Below, piece after piece: positions 1-8,735 of a stretch of 64,000 bases of DNA. How positions within the stretch are numbered: the stretch's first letter is position 1; each line of letters begins with the position of its first letter. The stretch is from Streptomyces taklimakanensis. Its GTDB lineage: Bacteria; Actinomycetota; Actinomycetes; Streptomycetales; Streptomycetaceae. The notes beneath the pieces were generated by a model. That model worked only from the letters and a program-made list of their open reading frames with translations, searched no databases and was not told the DNA's origin. The stretch covers positions 5,272,001 through 5,336,000 of the forward strand of contig NZ_WIXO01000001.1 of NCBI RefSeq assembly GCF_009709575.1, written 5' to 3'. The translations under genes and the position numbers were made by a program.

Positions 1-81
1 TGCCACTTCTCCTCCTGGGCTGGGCGGTCCGGTACGCCGATCCTGACACGGGGGCACCGTCGCCGCGTCCGTATATCCCTG

Positions 82-109
82 TTGCCCGAGGTGTGTAAGG
101 AGTCATACT
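82..109 (+). promoter_or_regulatory. Candidate promoter of the LVIVD protein gene
   Basis: A -35-like TTGCCC (82-87) and a -10-like CATACT (104-109) are separated by 16 nt. Transcription would start near 116, leaving a leader of about 54 nt before the GTG at 170. Seen in sequence; promoter activity is inferred. Confidence 0.45.
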
Positions 110-169
110 GCCCACGTCCGTGAACCGCCCGCCCCGGCGCGGTACCCAGCGGATCGACAGGGAGGAAAA

Positions 170-1654
170 GTGACGTCGTTGCCCAGACCCCGCGCACGAC
201 GCAGACGCCTCGGCGCGACGGCGGCCGTGGTCGGCCTGCTGGCCGCGCTCACGGCCGCCGCCGGACCGGCGGCCGCCGTCCCCGGCCCCGACGAACAGTC
301 GGCCGGCTCCGGGAAGGTGTCGCAGCGGGACCGCTCGGCGGCCGAGGAGGCCATCCGGAGCGGCGACATCCCGGGTTCGGACGAGATAGTCCACAGCAGG
401 AACGTCTCCCACCTGGCCAACCTGCCCAAGGGGGCGCTGAAGGGTCTCAACACGGACCTGGCCTTCCAGGGCCGCTACGCCTTCGCGGGCAACTACGACG
501 GCTTCACCGTCTACGACATCGGCCGCCCGAAGTCCCCGAAGGTCGTCAGCCAGGTCCTCTGCCCGGGCGGACAGAACGACATCTCCGTCTCCGGCGACCT
601 GCTCTTCCTGTCCACCGACTCCTCGCGCAGCGACGACTCCTGCGCCAGCACCGCGCAGTCGCCGACGGAGAAGAACTCCTGGGAGGGCATCAAGGTCTTC
701 GACATCAGCGACAAGCGCAACCCGCGCTACGTCGCCTCCGTCGAGACCGCCTGCGGCTCCCACACCCACACACTGGTGCCCGAGCGCGGGAACGTCTACG
801 TCTACGTGTCGTCCTACTTCCCCGACGAGAGCTACCCCGACTGCCGGCCGCCGCACGACGGCATCTCCATCGTGAAGGTGCCCCGCGGGGCACCCGAGAG
901 GGCGGCTCTGATCGACTTCCCCGTCCTCTTCCCCGACGGCGGCAACCCGGGCGCGCCGGAGAATCCGGGCGTCACGGAGACCACGGGCTGCCACGACATC
1001 ACCGTCTTCCCCGAGAAGGGGATCGCGGCGGGCGCGTGCATGGGCGACGGCATCCTGATGGACGTCTCCGACCCCGCCGAGCCCCGCGTCGTCGACCGGG
1101 TCCAGGACAACGAGAACTTCGCGTTCTGGCACTCGGCGACCTTCAGCGAGGACGGCCGCAAGGTCGTCTTCACCGACGAGTTGGGCGGTGGCGTCGGCGC
1201 CACCTGCAACGCCGAGGTCGGCGCCGAGCGCGGTGCCAACGGCATCTACCACATCACCGGCCGGGGCGACGACCGCGAGCTGGTGTTCAAGAGCTACTTC
1301 AAGATCCCCCGGCACCAGGCCGACACCGAGAACTGCGTGGCCCACAACGGCTCGCTGATCCCGGTCAAGGGCCGCGACATCATGGTCCAGGCCTGGTACC
1401 AGGGCGGCGTCTCCGTCTGGGAGTTCACCGACTCCTCCAAGCCGCGGGAGATCGGCTACTTCGAGCGCGGCCCGTACGCCGACCCCGACGCCATCGGCGG
1501 TTCCTGGTCGGCGTACTACTACAACGGCCACATCTACTCGAACGACATCCAGATGGGCTTCGACGTCCTGAGGATCCGGGACCGGCGCACCGCCGGCGCC
1601 GAGCGCGTCAAGCTGGGGGAGTTCAACGCCCAGACACAGCCCGATTACCGCTGA
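170..1654 (+). CDS. Secreted LVIVD-repeat (beta-propeller-like) protein
   Basis: 494 aa, GTG start preceded by a good ribosome site (GGAGG at 161-165). The N-terminus has an Arg-rich stretch, a hydrophobic core and an AAAVPG-type cleavage area around residue 36, so it is an exported protein, by Sec or possibly Tat. The rest carries repeated units such as VYDIGRPKSPKVVSQV, VFDISDKRNPRYVASV and LMDVSDPAEPRVVDRV, which are the LVIVD repeats expected to fold into a beta-propeller. There are no catalytic motifs; the role is probably binding or scaffolding at the cell surface. Streptomyces encode several such proteins of about this length. A convergent tetR follows, separated by a hairpin. Confidence 0.85.
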   Translation: MTSLPRPRARRRRLGATAAVVGLLAALTAAAGPAAAVPGPDEQSAGSGKVSQRDRSAAEEAIRSGDIPGSDEIVHSRNVSHLANLPKGALKGLNTDLAFQGRYAFAGNYDGFTVYDIGRPKSPKVVSQVLCPGGQNDISVSGDLLFLSTDSSRSDDSCASTAQSPTEKNSWEGIKVFDISDKRNPRYVASVETACGSHTHTLVPERGNVYVYVSSYFPDESYPDCRPPHDGISIVKVPRGAPERAALIDFPVLFPDGGNPGAPENPGVTETTGCHDITVFPEKGIAAGACMGDGILMDVSDPAEPRVVDRVQDNENFAFWHSATFSEDGRKVVFTDELGGGVGATCNAEVGAERGANGIYHITGRGDDRELVFKSYFKIPRHQADTENCVAHNGSLIPVKGRDIMVQAWYQGGVSVWEFTDSSKPREIGYFERGPYADPDAIGGSWSAYYYNGHIYSNDIQMGFDVLRIRDRRTAGAERVKLGEFNAQTQPDYR

Positions 1655-1678
1655 GCCCCGGAGCTGCCGCCCCCGTGT

Positions 1679-1705
1679 GCCCGCCGGCCGTCAGGGCCGG
1701 CGGGC
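1679..1705. terminator. Hairpin terminator between convergent genes
   Basis: A perfect 11-bp GC stem (GCCCGCCGGCC / GGCCGGCGGGC) with a 5-nt loop lies just after the LVIVD gene stop and overlaps the last codons of the convergent tetR. It has no U tract, as is usual in Streptomyces. It can serve both directions. Confidence 0.6.
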
Positions 1706-2353
1706 CGGCGGCGGCAGCAGCGGGCCGTCACCGGACGTCCTCGGCTCGGGGACGTCCGGTGGGAACCCCATCCCCCACTCCAGCCCGTAGCGCCCGAACA
1801 ACTCGGCACGCAGTCGCGCCGGCGGCATCGGGGCCCCGGGCAGCAGCACGGCGACGACCGCGCCCATGAGCAGGGCGCGCAACAACGGGTAGTCGGTGTC
1901 CGGGTCCCGGGAGCCGTAGCGGACGACGGTGTCCCGCAGGAGGGCGGCCAGCCGCTGTTGCTCGTCGCACTGGACGAAGCCCTCGTGCTGCAGGATCCCC
2001 GCCATGTGCGTGCGCATCAGGGTCGGCCGCTCCCCGGCCAGTCCCAGGATGGCGTCGATCGCGCGGGCCAGCGACTCGCGTCCGGCGTCCGGGCCCGAGG
2101 GGCGGGGGGCGCGCTCCAGGGCCTCGGCCAGGGTGAGGTGCATCAGCCGGTGGACGGCCGACTGCAACAGCTGTCGTTTTCCCGGGAAGTAGTACGACAC
2201 CAACCCCCGTGCCGAGCCCGCGCGGTCCGCGATGTCCCCCAGTGTGGTCGCCTCGTAGCCGCGCTCGTCGACCAGCTCCACCGTCGCCTGCAGCAACCGT
2301 TCGCGGGATCGTCGGCGCAACTCCTCATTGACCGATGCGCTGCGAGGGGACAT
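1691..2353 (-). CDS. TetR family transcriptional regulator
   Basis: 220 aa. ATG chosen at 2353 because the TetR fold begins directly after it (MSPRSASVNEELRRRSRERL). The N-terminal helix-turn-helix is clear at residues ~10-60 (ATVELVDERGYEATTLGDIA, then GLVSYYFPGKRQLL). The C-terminal ligand domain resembles BetI-like TetR_C domains and ends in a Pro/Arg-rich tail. The target is unknown. The next gene upstream, the PAP2 phosphatase, is transcribed in the same direction with a ~220-bp gap, so co-regulation is not evident. The family normally represses in the absence of a small-molecule ligand. Confidence 0.85.
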   Translation of the reverse strand: MSPRSASVNEELRRRSRERLLQATVELVDERGYEATTLGDIADRAGSARGLVSYYFPGKRQLLQSAVHRLMHLTLAEALERAPRPSGPDAGRESLARAIDAILGLAGERPTLMRTHMAGILQHEGFVQCDEQQRLAALLRDTVVRYGSRDPDTDYPLLRALLMGAVVAVLLPGAPMPPARLRAELFGRYGLEWGMGFPPDVPEPRTSGDGPLLPPPARRP

Positions 2354-2571
2354 CCTGTAACTCCTGCGTTGACTGGCTCCGAGCCAATGTACTCGGTAGT
2401 CTTCGGGTGCCGACCGTCGAGGTCGGTGCCCGACCGGCCGCCGATCTCGGGCGACGCGGGGGATCGTCCGAGATCGGCCACCGGCTTGCGGCGCCCGGCG
2501 CCGCCCGCTCCCCGTCCGCCACGCGGCGGACGGGGAGCGAGGGGACGGTCTTCCGCCCCGCCGTGGGCCGA

Positions 2572-3264
2572 TCATTCCGGTCGACGTCCCCCCGGCCAAG
2601 GGGGGCAGGCGGTGCGCCTGTGCCACAGGGCGGCCGTGGCCGCCGCCACGGCGATCCCCAGCAGCCAACCGGTGAGGACGTCCGTCGGCCAGTGGACACC
2701 GAGGTAGACCCGGGTGAACCCCACCCCGGCGACGCTCACCACCCCCACCCACAGCACGGCCAGGCGCACGGCGCGCCGGGCCGCGCGCAGCCGTACCAGC
2801 CACAGCAGCAGCCCGAAGGTGAGGGCCGCCGTCATGGCGTGTCCGGAGGGCAACGCCGCGAAGTCCGCCGAGTCGACCGGACGGGGCCACCGGGGGCGGT
2901 CGCGGTCCAGGAGCGCCTTGAGCCCCTGCTGGAGGACGGTGCCGGCGACCGCGGCGCACGCGACCCAGAGCGCGAGCCGCGACGCCCCCCGCACCAGCAG
3001 CCACACGACGGTCACCAGCAACAGGGCCCGCATGGTCCACGGGTCCCAGACCCAGTCGGTCAGCACCCGGTTGAACCGGGTCCACCCCGGCTCGGCGTGG
3101 GCGGTGCGGTGCAGCGCGGAGGTGACGCGGGCGTCGAGCCCCAGCAGCGGGTCCCACCCGGCCGTGACGAGCACCACCAGCACGGCCGAGACCGCGGTGC
3201 ACGCCAGCGCGGTCAGACGGGGGGAAGGGGAGCGGGAGGACAAGGGGGAGGCCATGGTGGACAT
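2572..3264 (-). CDS. PAP2-family membrane phosphatase
   Basis: About 230 aa with several hydrophobic segments. The three PAP2 signature motifs are present in order: KALLDRDRP, PSGHAM and RVYLGVHWPTDV, containing the conserved Arg/His residues of the phosphatase site. Likely substrates are lipid phosphates such as phosphatidic acid or undecaprenyl pyrophosphate, hydrolysed on the outer membrane face. The start is uncertain: an in-frame TTG at 3288 would add eight residues but has no ribosome site, so ATG 3264 is preferred, with another ATG three codons later. Confidence 0.82.
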   Translation of the reverse strand: MSTMASPLSSRSPSPRLTALACTAVSAVLVVLVTAGWDPLLGLDARVTSALHRTAHAEPGWTRFNRVLTDWVWDPWTMRALLLVTVVWLLVRGASRLALWVACAAVAGTVLQQGLKALLDRDRPRWPRPVDSADFAALPSGHAMTAALTFGLLLWLVRLRAARRAVRLAVLWVGVVSVAGVGFTRVYLGVHWPTDVLTGWLLGIAVAAATAALWHRRTACPPWPGGRRPE

Positions 3265-3360
3265 GGTGGCCACCGCGCGACGTTTCAACCGTCCGACGGG
3301 CCGCTGGGAGCGCCCGCGACGACTCCGAAGGGGGGAAGGAGCGCACCGGCGGCGCGTGGC

Positions 3361-4305
3361 TCAGCCCAGTGCCCTGAGACCGGGCCCGAAGGCCACCAGC
3401 AGCGGTACCAGCGGCACCAGCGCCGCCAGTGCCGTCACCCGCAGCCGGCGGACGACCGGCAGCCTGGGCCGGGCCGTCAGCAGCCGGTCGATCCGCTGGG
3501 GGACCTGGGCGGCGGGACGCGGCGCGTAGGGGTCGAAGACCCCCCGCTCCTCGTTGAGTTCGACCAGCGCCAGGGCCACCGCCAGCCGCCCGCAGCGCCG
3601 CGAGGCCATGTCGTCGGCCGACAGTTCCACCAGCCGATGCACCTGGTCGCGGAACGCCCGGAAGACCGGCACCTGCGGGAAGCCCGAGGCGAGAGCGGAG
3701 GAGGAGTGCAACAGCCAGTCGTGCCGGGCCCGACGGTGACCCTGTTCGTGGGCGAGGACCGCGTCCAGCCCCCGGCCCTCCAGGCGGCGCAGCGCGGCGG
3801 TGGTGACCACCAGTCGCGGGGGGCTGCCCGGCAGCCACCAGGCGTCCGGACGGTCGCCCTCCAACACCACCAACCGCTCGCCGGGGGCGGGCTTCTCGCC
3901 CGGCAGCATGGGAGCGCGGGCGCGGAGTTCGGCGCGCCGCGCCCGCCGTCGGGCGCGCGCGAGCCGGATCTCCCGGGTGAGCATCGCCGCGGTCCACACA
4001 CCCCCACAGGCGAGCGAGACCGCGACCACCGCGGGCCAGGACTCGCCGAAGGCGCTCAACCCGTACGCCTCGACGACCCGGCTGGGGGCGGGGGCGAAGA
4101 CGTGGCCCCGTACGGCGTGCCAGGCGGCGGCACCGGAGAGGGCCATGGCGAGCACGCAGCACAACAGCACGGCGACCACCACGCACTGCCACACCAACAG
4201 TGCCAGTACGGGCTCGCGGTCCGGCCAGGAGCCGCGGGCCAGCACGCGCGGCGCCACCGCCGCGATCAGCGCGCCCAGGACGAGCAGTGCGAGCGCCACC
4301 ATCAT
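3361..4305 (-). CDS. M56 (BlaR1-like) membrane metallopeptidase
   Basis: 314 aa with hydrophobic segments at residues ~1-25, ~35-60, ~90-110 and ~285-308. The zinc-binding motif HEQGH lies in AVLAHEQGHRRARHD, and the downstream acidic ELSADDMA supplies a plausible third ligand. This is the membrane peptidase fold of BlaR1/MecR1 without the penicillin-binding sensor domain. In Streptomyces such genes often sit beside a BlaI/MecI-type repressor. None is adjacent here, so its signalling partner, if any, is not in this window. Confidence 0.8.
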   Translation of the reverse strand: MMVALALLVLGALIAAVAPRVLARGSWPDREPVLALLVWQCVVVAVLLCCVLAMALSGAAAWHAVRGHVFAPAPSRVVEAYGLSAFGESWPAVVAVSLACGGVWTAAMLTREIRLARARRRARRAELRARAPMLPGEKPAPGERLVVLEGDRPDAWWLPGSPPRLVVTTAALRRLEGRGLDAVLAHEQGHRRARHDWLLHSSSALASGFPQVPVFRAFRDQVHRLVELSADDMASRRCGRLAVALALVELNEERGVFDPYAPRPAAQVPQRIDRLLTARPRLPVVRRLRVTALAALVPLVPLLVAFGPGLRALG

Positions 4306-4369
4306 GGTCGACAGCCTATGAGCAGGCGACCGCGGCGCGTCCGGCCCACGGCGGGAAGTGACGTACGCC

Positions 4370-4960
4370 TCACATCACGAGCAACATGGTGAACATCCCC
4401 AGGCCCATCGCCGACCGGCAGGCGGCCGCCATCTCCGGTGGCCACGGTGTCCCACCGCCGGCGGTTCCGCCGACGGTTCCGCCGACGGGCGACCCGGCGG
4501 GGACCGGACGGACGCCGGTGCGCAGCACGTACACCGCGAAGTACGCCAACAGGACGGCCGTCACCGCGCCGGTCGGGCCCGTGGCGTCGAGGGACGCGGC
4601 CGTGTGGTGCCCGTGTGCGCCCGTGGGGGAGGGAGCCGCCATGCCGAGCGCCATGTGGACCATCGCCAGGGCGCCGACGGCGTGGTGCAGATGGTGGGAC
4701 CGGTGGCCGGAGCCGGACGCGGCCAGCGCCAGCTCGTACCCGGCGACGACGCCGAACAGCGCGGCGAAGAGTTGGGGCGGGGGCGGCTCCAGCGCCGAGG
4801 TCGGCACCGCCATCACCGCCATGCCGAGCCCCATCGGCGCCTCGCCCGCCGCGGCCCGGCGCCGCTCGGGCGGACCGTCGCGCAACCGCCACAGGCAGGC
4901 CGCGCCCACGCCGCCGCACAGGGCCACCAGCATCCAGCCCACCAGATCCGGTCCGTGCAC
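4370..4960 (-). CDS. DUF5134 membrane protein
   Basis: 196 aa from a GTG at 4960 (VHGPDLVGWMLVALCGG). An open frame continues upstream, but that part is Arg/Gly-rich and overlaps a tandem repeat, so the shorter start is preferred. Five or six hydrophobic segments carry scattered His residues (GHRSHHLHHAVGALAMVHMA, GAHGHHTA) and Met-rich ends. The pattern matches actinobacterial DUF5134 proteins, whose function is unknown. The His/Met content suggests metal or heme proximity, but that is inference only. It lies 64 bp upstream of the M56 peptidase gene on the same strand, so the two may be co-transcribed. Confidence 0.7.
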   Translation of the reverse strand: MHGPDLVGWMLVALCGGVGAACLWRLRDGPPERRRAAAGEAPMGLGMAVMAVPTSALEPPPPQLFAALFGVVAGYELALAASGSGHRSHHLHHAVGALAMVHMALGMAAPSPTGAHGHHTAASLDATGPTGAVTAVLLAYFAVYVLRTGVRPVPAGSPVGGTVGGTAGGGTPWPPEMAAACRSAMGLGMFTMLLVM

Positions 4961-4969
4961 AGCGCCTCC

Positions 4970-5013
4970 CCGGCCGACTCCCGGCCGACTCCCGGCCGAC
5001 TCCCGGCCGACTC
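4970..5013 (+). repeat. Four tandem copies of an 11-bp unit
   Basis: The unit CCGGCCGACTC occurs four times head to tail without mismatch. One inverted copy (GAGTCGGCCGG) lies at 5107-5117, so the array could fold back on it. It sits immediately upstream of the chosen DUF5134 start and downstream of the VOC gene stop, both on the minus strand. Confidence 0.85.
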
Positions 5014-5179
5014 CGCGGGGACGTCCACGGGAACGTCCGCGGAGATGCTGCCCGGCCGGAACCACGCGTACGGGAGCGCGCGGAGGCAGCCGGGGAGCGC
5101 GGCCGGGAGTCGGCCGGGCGCCGGAGCGGGCCGGAGGCGACCGGAGGGGCGGCCAGGGGGCGTGCCCCGGCGTTCGGTG

Positions 5180-5572
5180 TCAGATGCCGGGCCGGTACCG
5201 CAGCGGATGGTCCTCGGGGATCTCCACGAGGACGATCCGCACCCCGTCCGGATCGCTGATCCACATCTCCACCAGGCCCCACGGTTCGCGCCTGGGCTCG
5301 CGCAGCACCTCCACGCCGCGGGCGACCAGTTCCTCGTGCGCCGCGGCGACGTCGGCGACCTGGAGCCACAGCCGCAGATCCGGCGAGAGCGGCCCCTCCG
5401 AGCGACCGGAGACCTCCAGGAAGCCGCCGCCGAGGAAGTAGACGGTCCCGCGCTCCGGGCCGGTTCCGAACTCCCGGTGGACGGCCAGGCCCAGCGTCTC
5501 GCCGTAGAAGGTCCGTGAGCGTTCCGGGTCGGTGGGGCGCAGCAGCACCCGACTGCTCAGTACGTGCACCAT
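5180..5572 (-). CDS. VOC (glyoxalase/bleomycin resistance fold) family protein
   Basis: 130 aa from ATG 5572 (MVHVLSSRVLLRPTDPERSR). One complete vicinal-oxygen-chelate module pair: beta-alpha-beta-beta-beta around FYGETLGLAVHREFGTG and a second half ending in WISDPDGVRIVLVEIPED. Candidate metal ligands are the His in the first strand region and the Glu near the end. Substrate unknown; family members include glyoxalases, dioxygenases and antibiotic-binding proteins. It diverges from the GNAT gene across an 84-bp gap that must hold both promoters. Confidence 0.8.
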   Translation of the reverse strand: MVHVLSSRVLLRPTDPERSRTFYGETLGLAVHREFGTGPERGTVYFLGGGFLEVSGRSEGPLSPDLRLWLQVADVAAAHEELVARGVEVLREPRREPWGLVEMWISDPDGVRIVLVEIPEDHPLRYRPGI

Positions 5573-5656
5573 GCCCCGGAGCCTAGGCCCGGCTGCCGCC
5601 GTCCGGTGGGCGGAACACGGGAATCGGTCCCCGGGAGCCCGGTTAGGCTCGGCCTC

Positions 5657-6283
5657 ATGAACGCCCCGAACACCGCGGGAGCCCGGACTTCCGCCCGCCG
5701 CGCCCCCGCTCCCGCCCCCACCCCCGCCGCCCCCGGCGAGCCGGAGACGCGCTTCCGCGTCGCGCGCGAGGAGGACGTGCCCGCTCTGGTGGCCCTGGTG
5801 GAGTCGGCGTACCGCGGGGAGTCCAGCAGGGCCGGTTGGACCACCGAGGCCGATCTGCTGGACGGGCAGCGCACGGACCCCGAGGGCGTCGCCGACGTCA
5901 TCCGGGCCCCCGACAGCGTGCTGATGGTGGCCGAGCGGGACGGCGAGCCCGTGGCCTGCTGCCAACTGGAGCGCCGCACGGGCGACGCGGGGGAGCCGGT
6001 GGCGTACTTCGGGATGTTCGCCGTCCGGCCGGTGCTCCAGGGCGGTGGGTTGGGCAGGACCGTCCTGGCGGAGGCCGAGCGCCGGGCACGGGCCGAGTGG
6101 GGCGCGCGCGAGATGCACATGACGGTGATAACGGCCCGGGAGGACCTGATCGCCTGGTACGAGCGGCGCGGCTACGTCCGCACCGGCGAGCGGAGCCCCT
6201 TCCCGTACGGCGACGAGCGCTTCGGCGTCCCGCGCCGCCCCGATCTGGAGTTCGAGCTGCTGGTCAAGCCGCTGGATCGATGA
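5657..6283 (+). CDS. GNAT family N-acetyltransferase
   Basis: 208 aa. The ATG at 5657 lies 8 nt after a -10-like TAGGCT (5644-5649) with no ribosome site, so the mRNA is probably leaderless. After a Pro/Ala-rich N-terminal tail (~30 residues) comes a single GNAT domain: FRVAREEDVPALVALV, the acetyl-CoA loop in VRPVLQGGGLGRTVLAEAER (Q-x-x-G-x-G/A-type), and IAWYERRGYVRTGE at the end. It acetylates an unknown amine. The 3' end overlaps the convergent GDPD gene by 20 bp. Confidence 0.82.
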   Translation: MNAPNTAGARTSARRAPAPAPTPAAPGEPETRFRVAREEDVPALVALVESAYRGESSRAGWTTEADLLDGQRTDPEGVADVIRAPDSVLMVAERDGEPVACCQLERRTGDAGEPVAYFGMFAVRPVLQGGGLGRTVLAEAERRARAEWGAREMHMTVITAREDLIAWYERRGYVRTGERSPFPYGDERFGVPRRPDLEFELLVKPLDR

Positions 6284-6950
6284 TCGCCCGCCGTACGGCG
6301 GGCAGGTCGGTGACGACTCCGTCCAGGTCCAGCTCGCGGACGCGGGCCAGGTCGCGGTCGGTGTTGACCGTCCAGGAGATCACCTCGACGCCCGCCGCGT
6401 GACAGCGCTCGACGACGTCCGCCGTCAGCCGTCGCAGCTCGCAGGAGACCATCCCCGCCCCCAGGTCCACGGCGCGCTCGGGGGCGGTGGGCGTCGACGA
6501 GCCGGTGACCAGCGCGATGGGGATCTCCGGCAGCAGCCCGCGGGTCTCGCGCAGGGCGTCGTCGTGGAACGAGATCACCCTGACCCGCTCGTGCAGGTCG
6601 AGCCGCTCGACGGCCCGCGCGAGCACCCGGGCCGCGGCGCGGTCCTTGATCTCGGCCTGGAGCGGGGCCGAGACCGCCGCCACGACCTCCTCGAACACCG
6701 GGACCCGTTCGCCCTGCCCGGCGTCCAGTTCGCGCAGCTCGGCGAGGGTCTTCTCCGCGATCGGGCCCGAGCCGTCGGTGGTGCGGTCCACGTCGGCGTC
6801 GTGCATCACCACCAGCGCGCCGTCACGGCTGAGGTGGAGGTCCAGTTCGATGACGTCGAAGCCCTCGCGCTCGGCCCGGACGAAGGACCGCAGGGTGTTC
6901 TCCGGCTCGACACCCATCACTCCGCGGTGCCCGACGGTGAGCAGTGGCAC
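6264..6950 (-). CDS. Glycerophosphodiester phosphodiesterase
   Basis: 228 aa from GTG 6950, chosen because the catalytic motif begins at once (VPLLTVGHRGVMGVEPENT). Family motifs present are GHRG with the following EPENT, then ELDLHLSRDGALVVMHD with the acid and His residues of the TIM-barrel active site, and EIKD later. There is no signal peptide, so it is cytoplasmic. It hydrolyses glycerophosphodiesters to glycerol-3-phosphate and an alcohol for phospholipid turnover. It shares 20 bp with the opposing GNAT gene, so the two transcripts are antisense at their ends. Confidence 0.87.
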   Translation of the reverse strand: MPLLTVGHRGVMGVEPENTLRSFVRAEREGFDVIELDLHLSRDGALVVMHDADVDRTTDGSGPIAEKTLAELRELDAGQGERVPVFEEVVAAVSAPLQAEIKDRAAARVLARAVERLDLHERVRVISFHDDALRETRGLLPEIPIALVTGSSTPTAPERAVDLGAGMVSCELRRLTADVVERCHAAGVEVISWTVNTDRDLARVRELDLDGVVTDLPAVRRAIIDPAA

Positions 6951-7108
6951 GGCACGTTCTCGCTTTCCTCCCGGCGCCGGCGGCGCTGACGGTACGTACG
7001 CGCCGCAAGGGTAGCCACGGGCGACCGGGGCGGGAGCGGCCGGGGCCGCTCCCGCCCCGGCCGTGACCGGGTCCCCTTCCGGGCCCGGACGACTCCGGCC
7101 CCCACTTT

Positions 7109-7124
7109 GCGGCAAAGTTGCCGC
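7109..7124. promoter_or_regulatory. Perfect inverted repeat, candidate operator
   Basis: GCGGCAA-AG-TTGCCGC, 7-bp arms with a 2-nt centre, about 70 bp upstream of the -35 box of the DUF6421 operon. Position and symmetry suit an activator or repressor dimer site; the protein is unknown. Confidence 0.4.
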
Positions 7125-7194
7125 TTCGGTGTCTCTCAACAGGAAAAACAAGCGATGTTCATGTGGTGGGGAGAAGGATTTTCATCCCCTCGGG

Positions 7195-7223
7195 TTGATC
7201 AGGGAAGTCTCCGCAGCTACGGT
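7195..7223 (+). promoter_or_regulatory. Promoter of the DUF6421 operon
   Basis: TTGATC (7195-7200), a 17-nt spacer and TACGGT (7218-7223) make a good housekeeping-type promoter. The start site would fall near 7230, giving a ~29-nt leader with ribosome site TGGAGGGG just before ATG 7259. Confidence 0.6.
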
Positions 7224-7258
7224 GCTGCTACGAGAATTTCTCTTGTGGAGGGGTAGTT

Positions 7259-8671
7259 ATGACGGAAATCCTTTCGCCCGCAGTGATGGCGGGTGGTGTT
7301 CCCGCTACCGACGGAGCGACCGCCGACCGCGTTGTGGACCACCCGGCCTGGGCGGTGCTCAAGGAGGCCGTCGAAGCCATCCGTCCGGCTCAGTCCAAGG
7401 ACGGTTCCATCGACTTCGACGCCGAGGGCGCCCCCCGGCGGACCGATGTCGAGCGGCACCTGGATCGGGTCGTGGCCGCCGTGGAGGAGCTCGCTCCGCT
7501 GCTCCCGCACAACGACGCGTACCACCGCGCGCTGGTCGCCGACCTGCGCCGCTGGGCCGAGGAGGGCTTCGGCGTCCCGGACTTCCTGGACTCCCTGACG
7601 GCCTTCCAGCCCGCCTCCCACCGCGTCGACGGCCTCCAGCACCTGGTCGTCTTCCCCATGTACACGCAGAACGGCAACCCCGACCGCAACCTGGAGGCCG
7701 TCGTCCTGCGCATGGTCTGGCCGGACTGGCTGGCGGAGCTGGAGCGCACCCGCTACGACAACCCGCTCTTCCTCGGCATCACCTTCGAGGACTTCACCAG
7801 CGGCTACGACACCCACTCCGCCGTCCTGTTCCCCGAGACCATCGCCGTGCGCGAGGTGCCCGAGCGGTTCACCTGGGGCGGCATCTTCTGCGACCGCGAG
7901 GCCGCCCGCTTCCGCCGCGTCGTCGAGGCCGCCTGCGAGGTCACCAAACTGGAACTGCCCGAGGACGCCCGCGGCCTGCTGGCCGACCAGAAGCGCGCCG
8001 AGCAGACCTTCGTGCTGTGGGACATGGTCCACGACCGCACCCACAGCCACGGCGACCTGCCCTTCGACCCCTTCATGATCAAGCAGCGCCAGCCGTTCTG
8101 GATGTACGGCATCGAGGAGCTGCGCTGCGACCTCACCGCCTTCCACGAGGCCGCGAAGCTGGAGGCCGACGGCTACCCGCAGGGACGCGACGTGCAGTAC
8201 GCGGTCCTGCTGGAGCGTCTGTTCCGCTTCCCCGTCACCGGCGAGCGCAACCGCAACTACGACGGTCTGGGCGGCCAGTTGCTCTTCGCCTACCTCCACC
8301 GGCACGACGCCCTGCGGTGGAGGGACAACAAGCTCTCCATCGACTGGCAGCGGGCCCGCGAGGTGACCGTCCGCCTGCGCGAGGAGATCGAGACCCTCTA
8401 CCGCGAGGGCATCGACCGCCCCAAGCTGGTCCACTGGTTCAAGGCGTACGAGTTGGTCTCCACCTACCTCGCCCCGCACCCCGGCTCCACCTGGGCCAAG
8501 GGCCCCGAGGCCCTCGACCTCGACCTCCCGCCCCGCAAGCTGGTGGACGAGGTGCACCCGGACGAGTTCCCGCTGAGCATGTTCTACGAGGCCCTCGCCA
8601 AGAAGCTGCGCAATGTGATCGCCTCGACGAAGGGCATCACCGCCGACTCCGTCACCCCCCTCGCGGCGTGA
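7259..8671 (+). CDS. DUF6421 family protein (unknown function)
   Basis: 470 aa, soluble, with no signal or membrane segment. I recognise it as the actinobacterial DUF6421 family. The most striking block is WDMVHDRTHSHGDLPFDPF (around residues 257-275). It has three His and acidic residues, and is followed by EELRCDLTAFHEA, a layout that could bind a divalent metal. Nothing here identifies a substrate. It is the first gene of an apparent operon with an SDR (64-bp gap) and a low-specificity threonine aldolase, which points to amino-acid or hydroxy-amino-acid metabolism, but that is inference. The start is supported by a strong ribosome site and promoter. Confidence 0.72.
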   Translation: MTEILSPAVMAGGVPATDGATADRVVDHPAWAVLKEAVEAIRPAQSKDGSIDFDAEGAPRRTDVERHLDRVVAAVEELAPLLPHNDAYHRALVADLRRWAEEGFGVPDFLDSLTAFQPASHRVDGLQHLVVFPMYTQNGNPDRNLEAVVLRMVWPDWLAELERTRYDNPLFLGITFEDFTSGYDTHSAVLFPETIAVREVPERFTWGGIFCDREAARFRRVVEAACEVTKLELPEDARGLLADQKRAEQTFVLWDMVHDRTHSHGDLPFDPFMIKQRQPFWMYGIEELRCDLTAFHEAAKLEADGYPQGRDVQYAVLLERLFRFPVTGERNRNYDGLGGQLLFAYLHRHDALRWRDNKLSIDWQRAREVTVRLREEIETLYREGIDRPKLVHWFKAYELVSTYLAPHPGSTWAKGPEALDLDLPPRKLVDEVHPDEFPLSMFYEALAKKLRNVIASTKGITADSVTPLAA

Positions 8672-8735
8672 GAGCCCGCAGCGGGGGGAACCCCACCACC
8701 GGAACGCCGAGACGAACAGCAGAGGGGCGAGCGCG

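Larger units (their letters stand above)
6951..7258. other. Divergent intergenic region GDPD / DUF6421
   Basis: No gene. It holds the GDPD start region, a perfect inverted repeat at 7109-7124, and the promoter and leader of the DUF6421 operon (7195-7258). The leader also contains an 11-nt symmetric GAGAA-T-TTCTC at 7232-7242. Base composition is less GC-rich here (7109-7250) than in the flanking genes. Confidence 0.7.

Noticed and set aside
2335..4392. 685-codon plus-strand frame over the PAP2 and M56 genes
   Set aside because: Antisense to well-supported genes; low-complexity Gly/Arg/Gln/His sequence and no ribosome site.
7232..7242. GAGAATTTCTC in the DUF6421 leader as an operator
   Set aside because: Odd-centred 5-bp arms only; kept as a note, not as a site.
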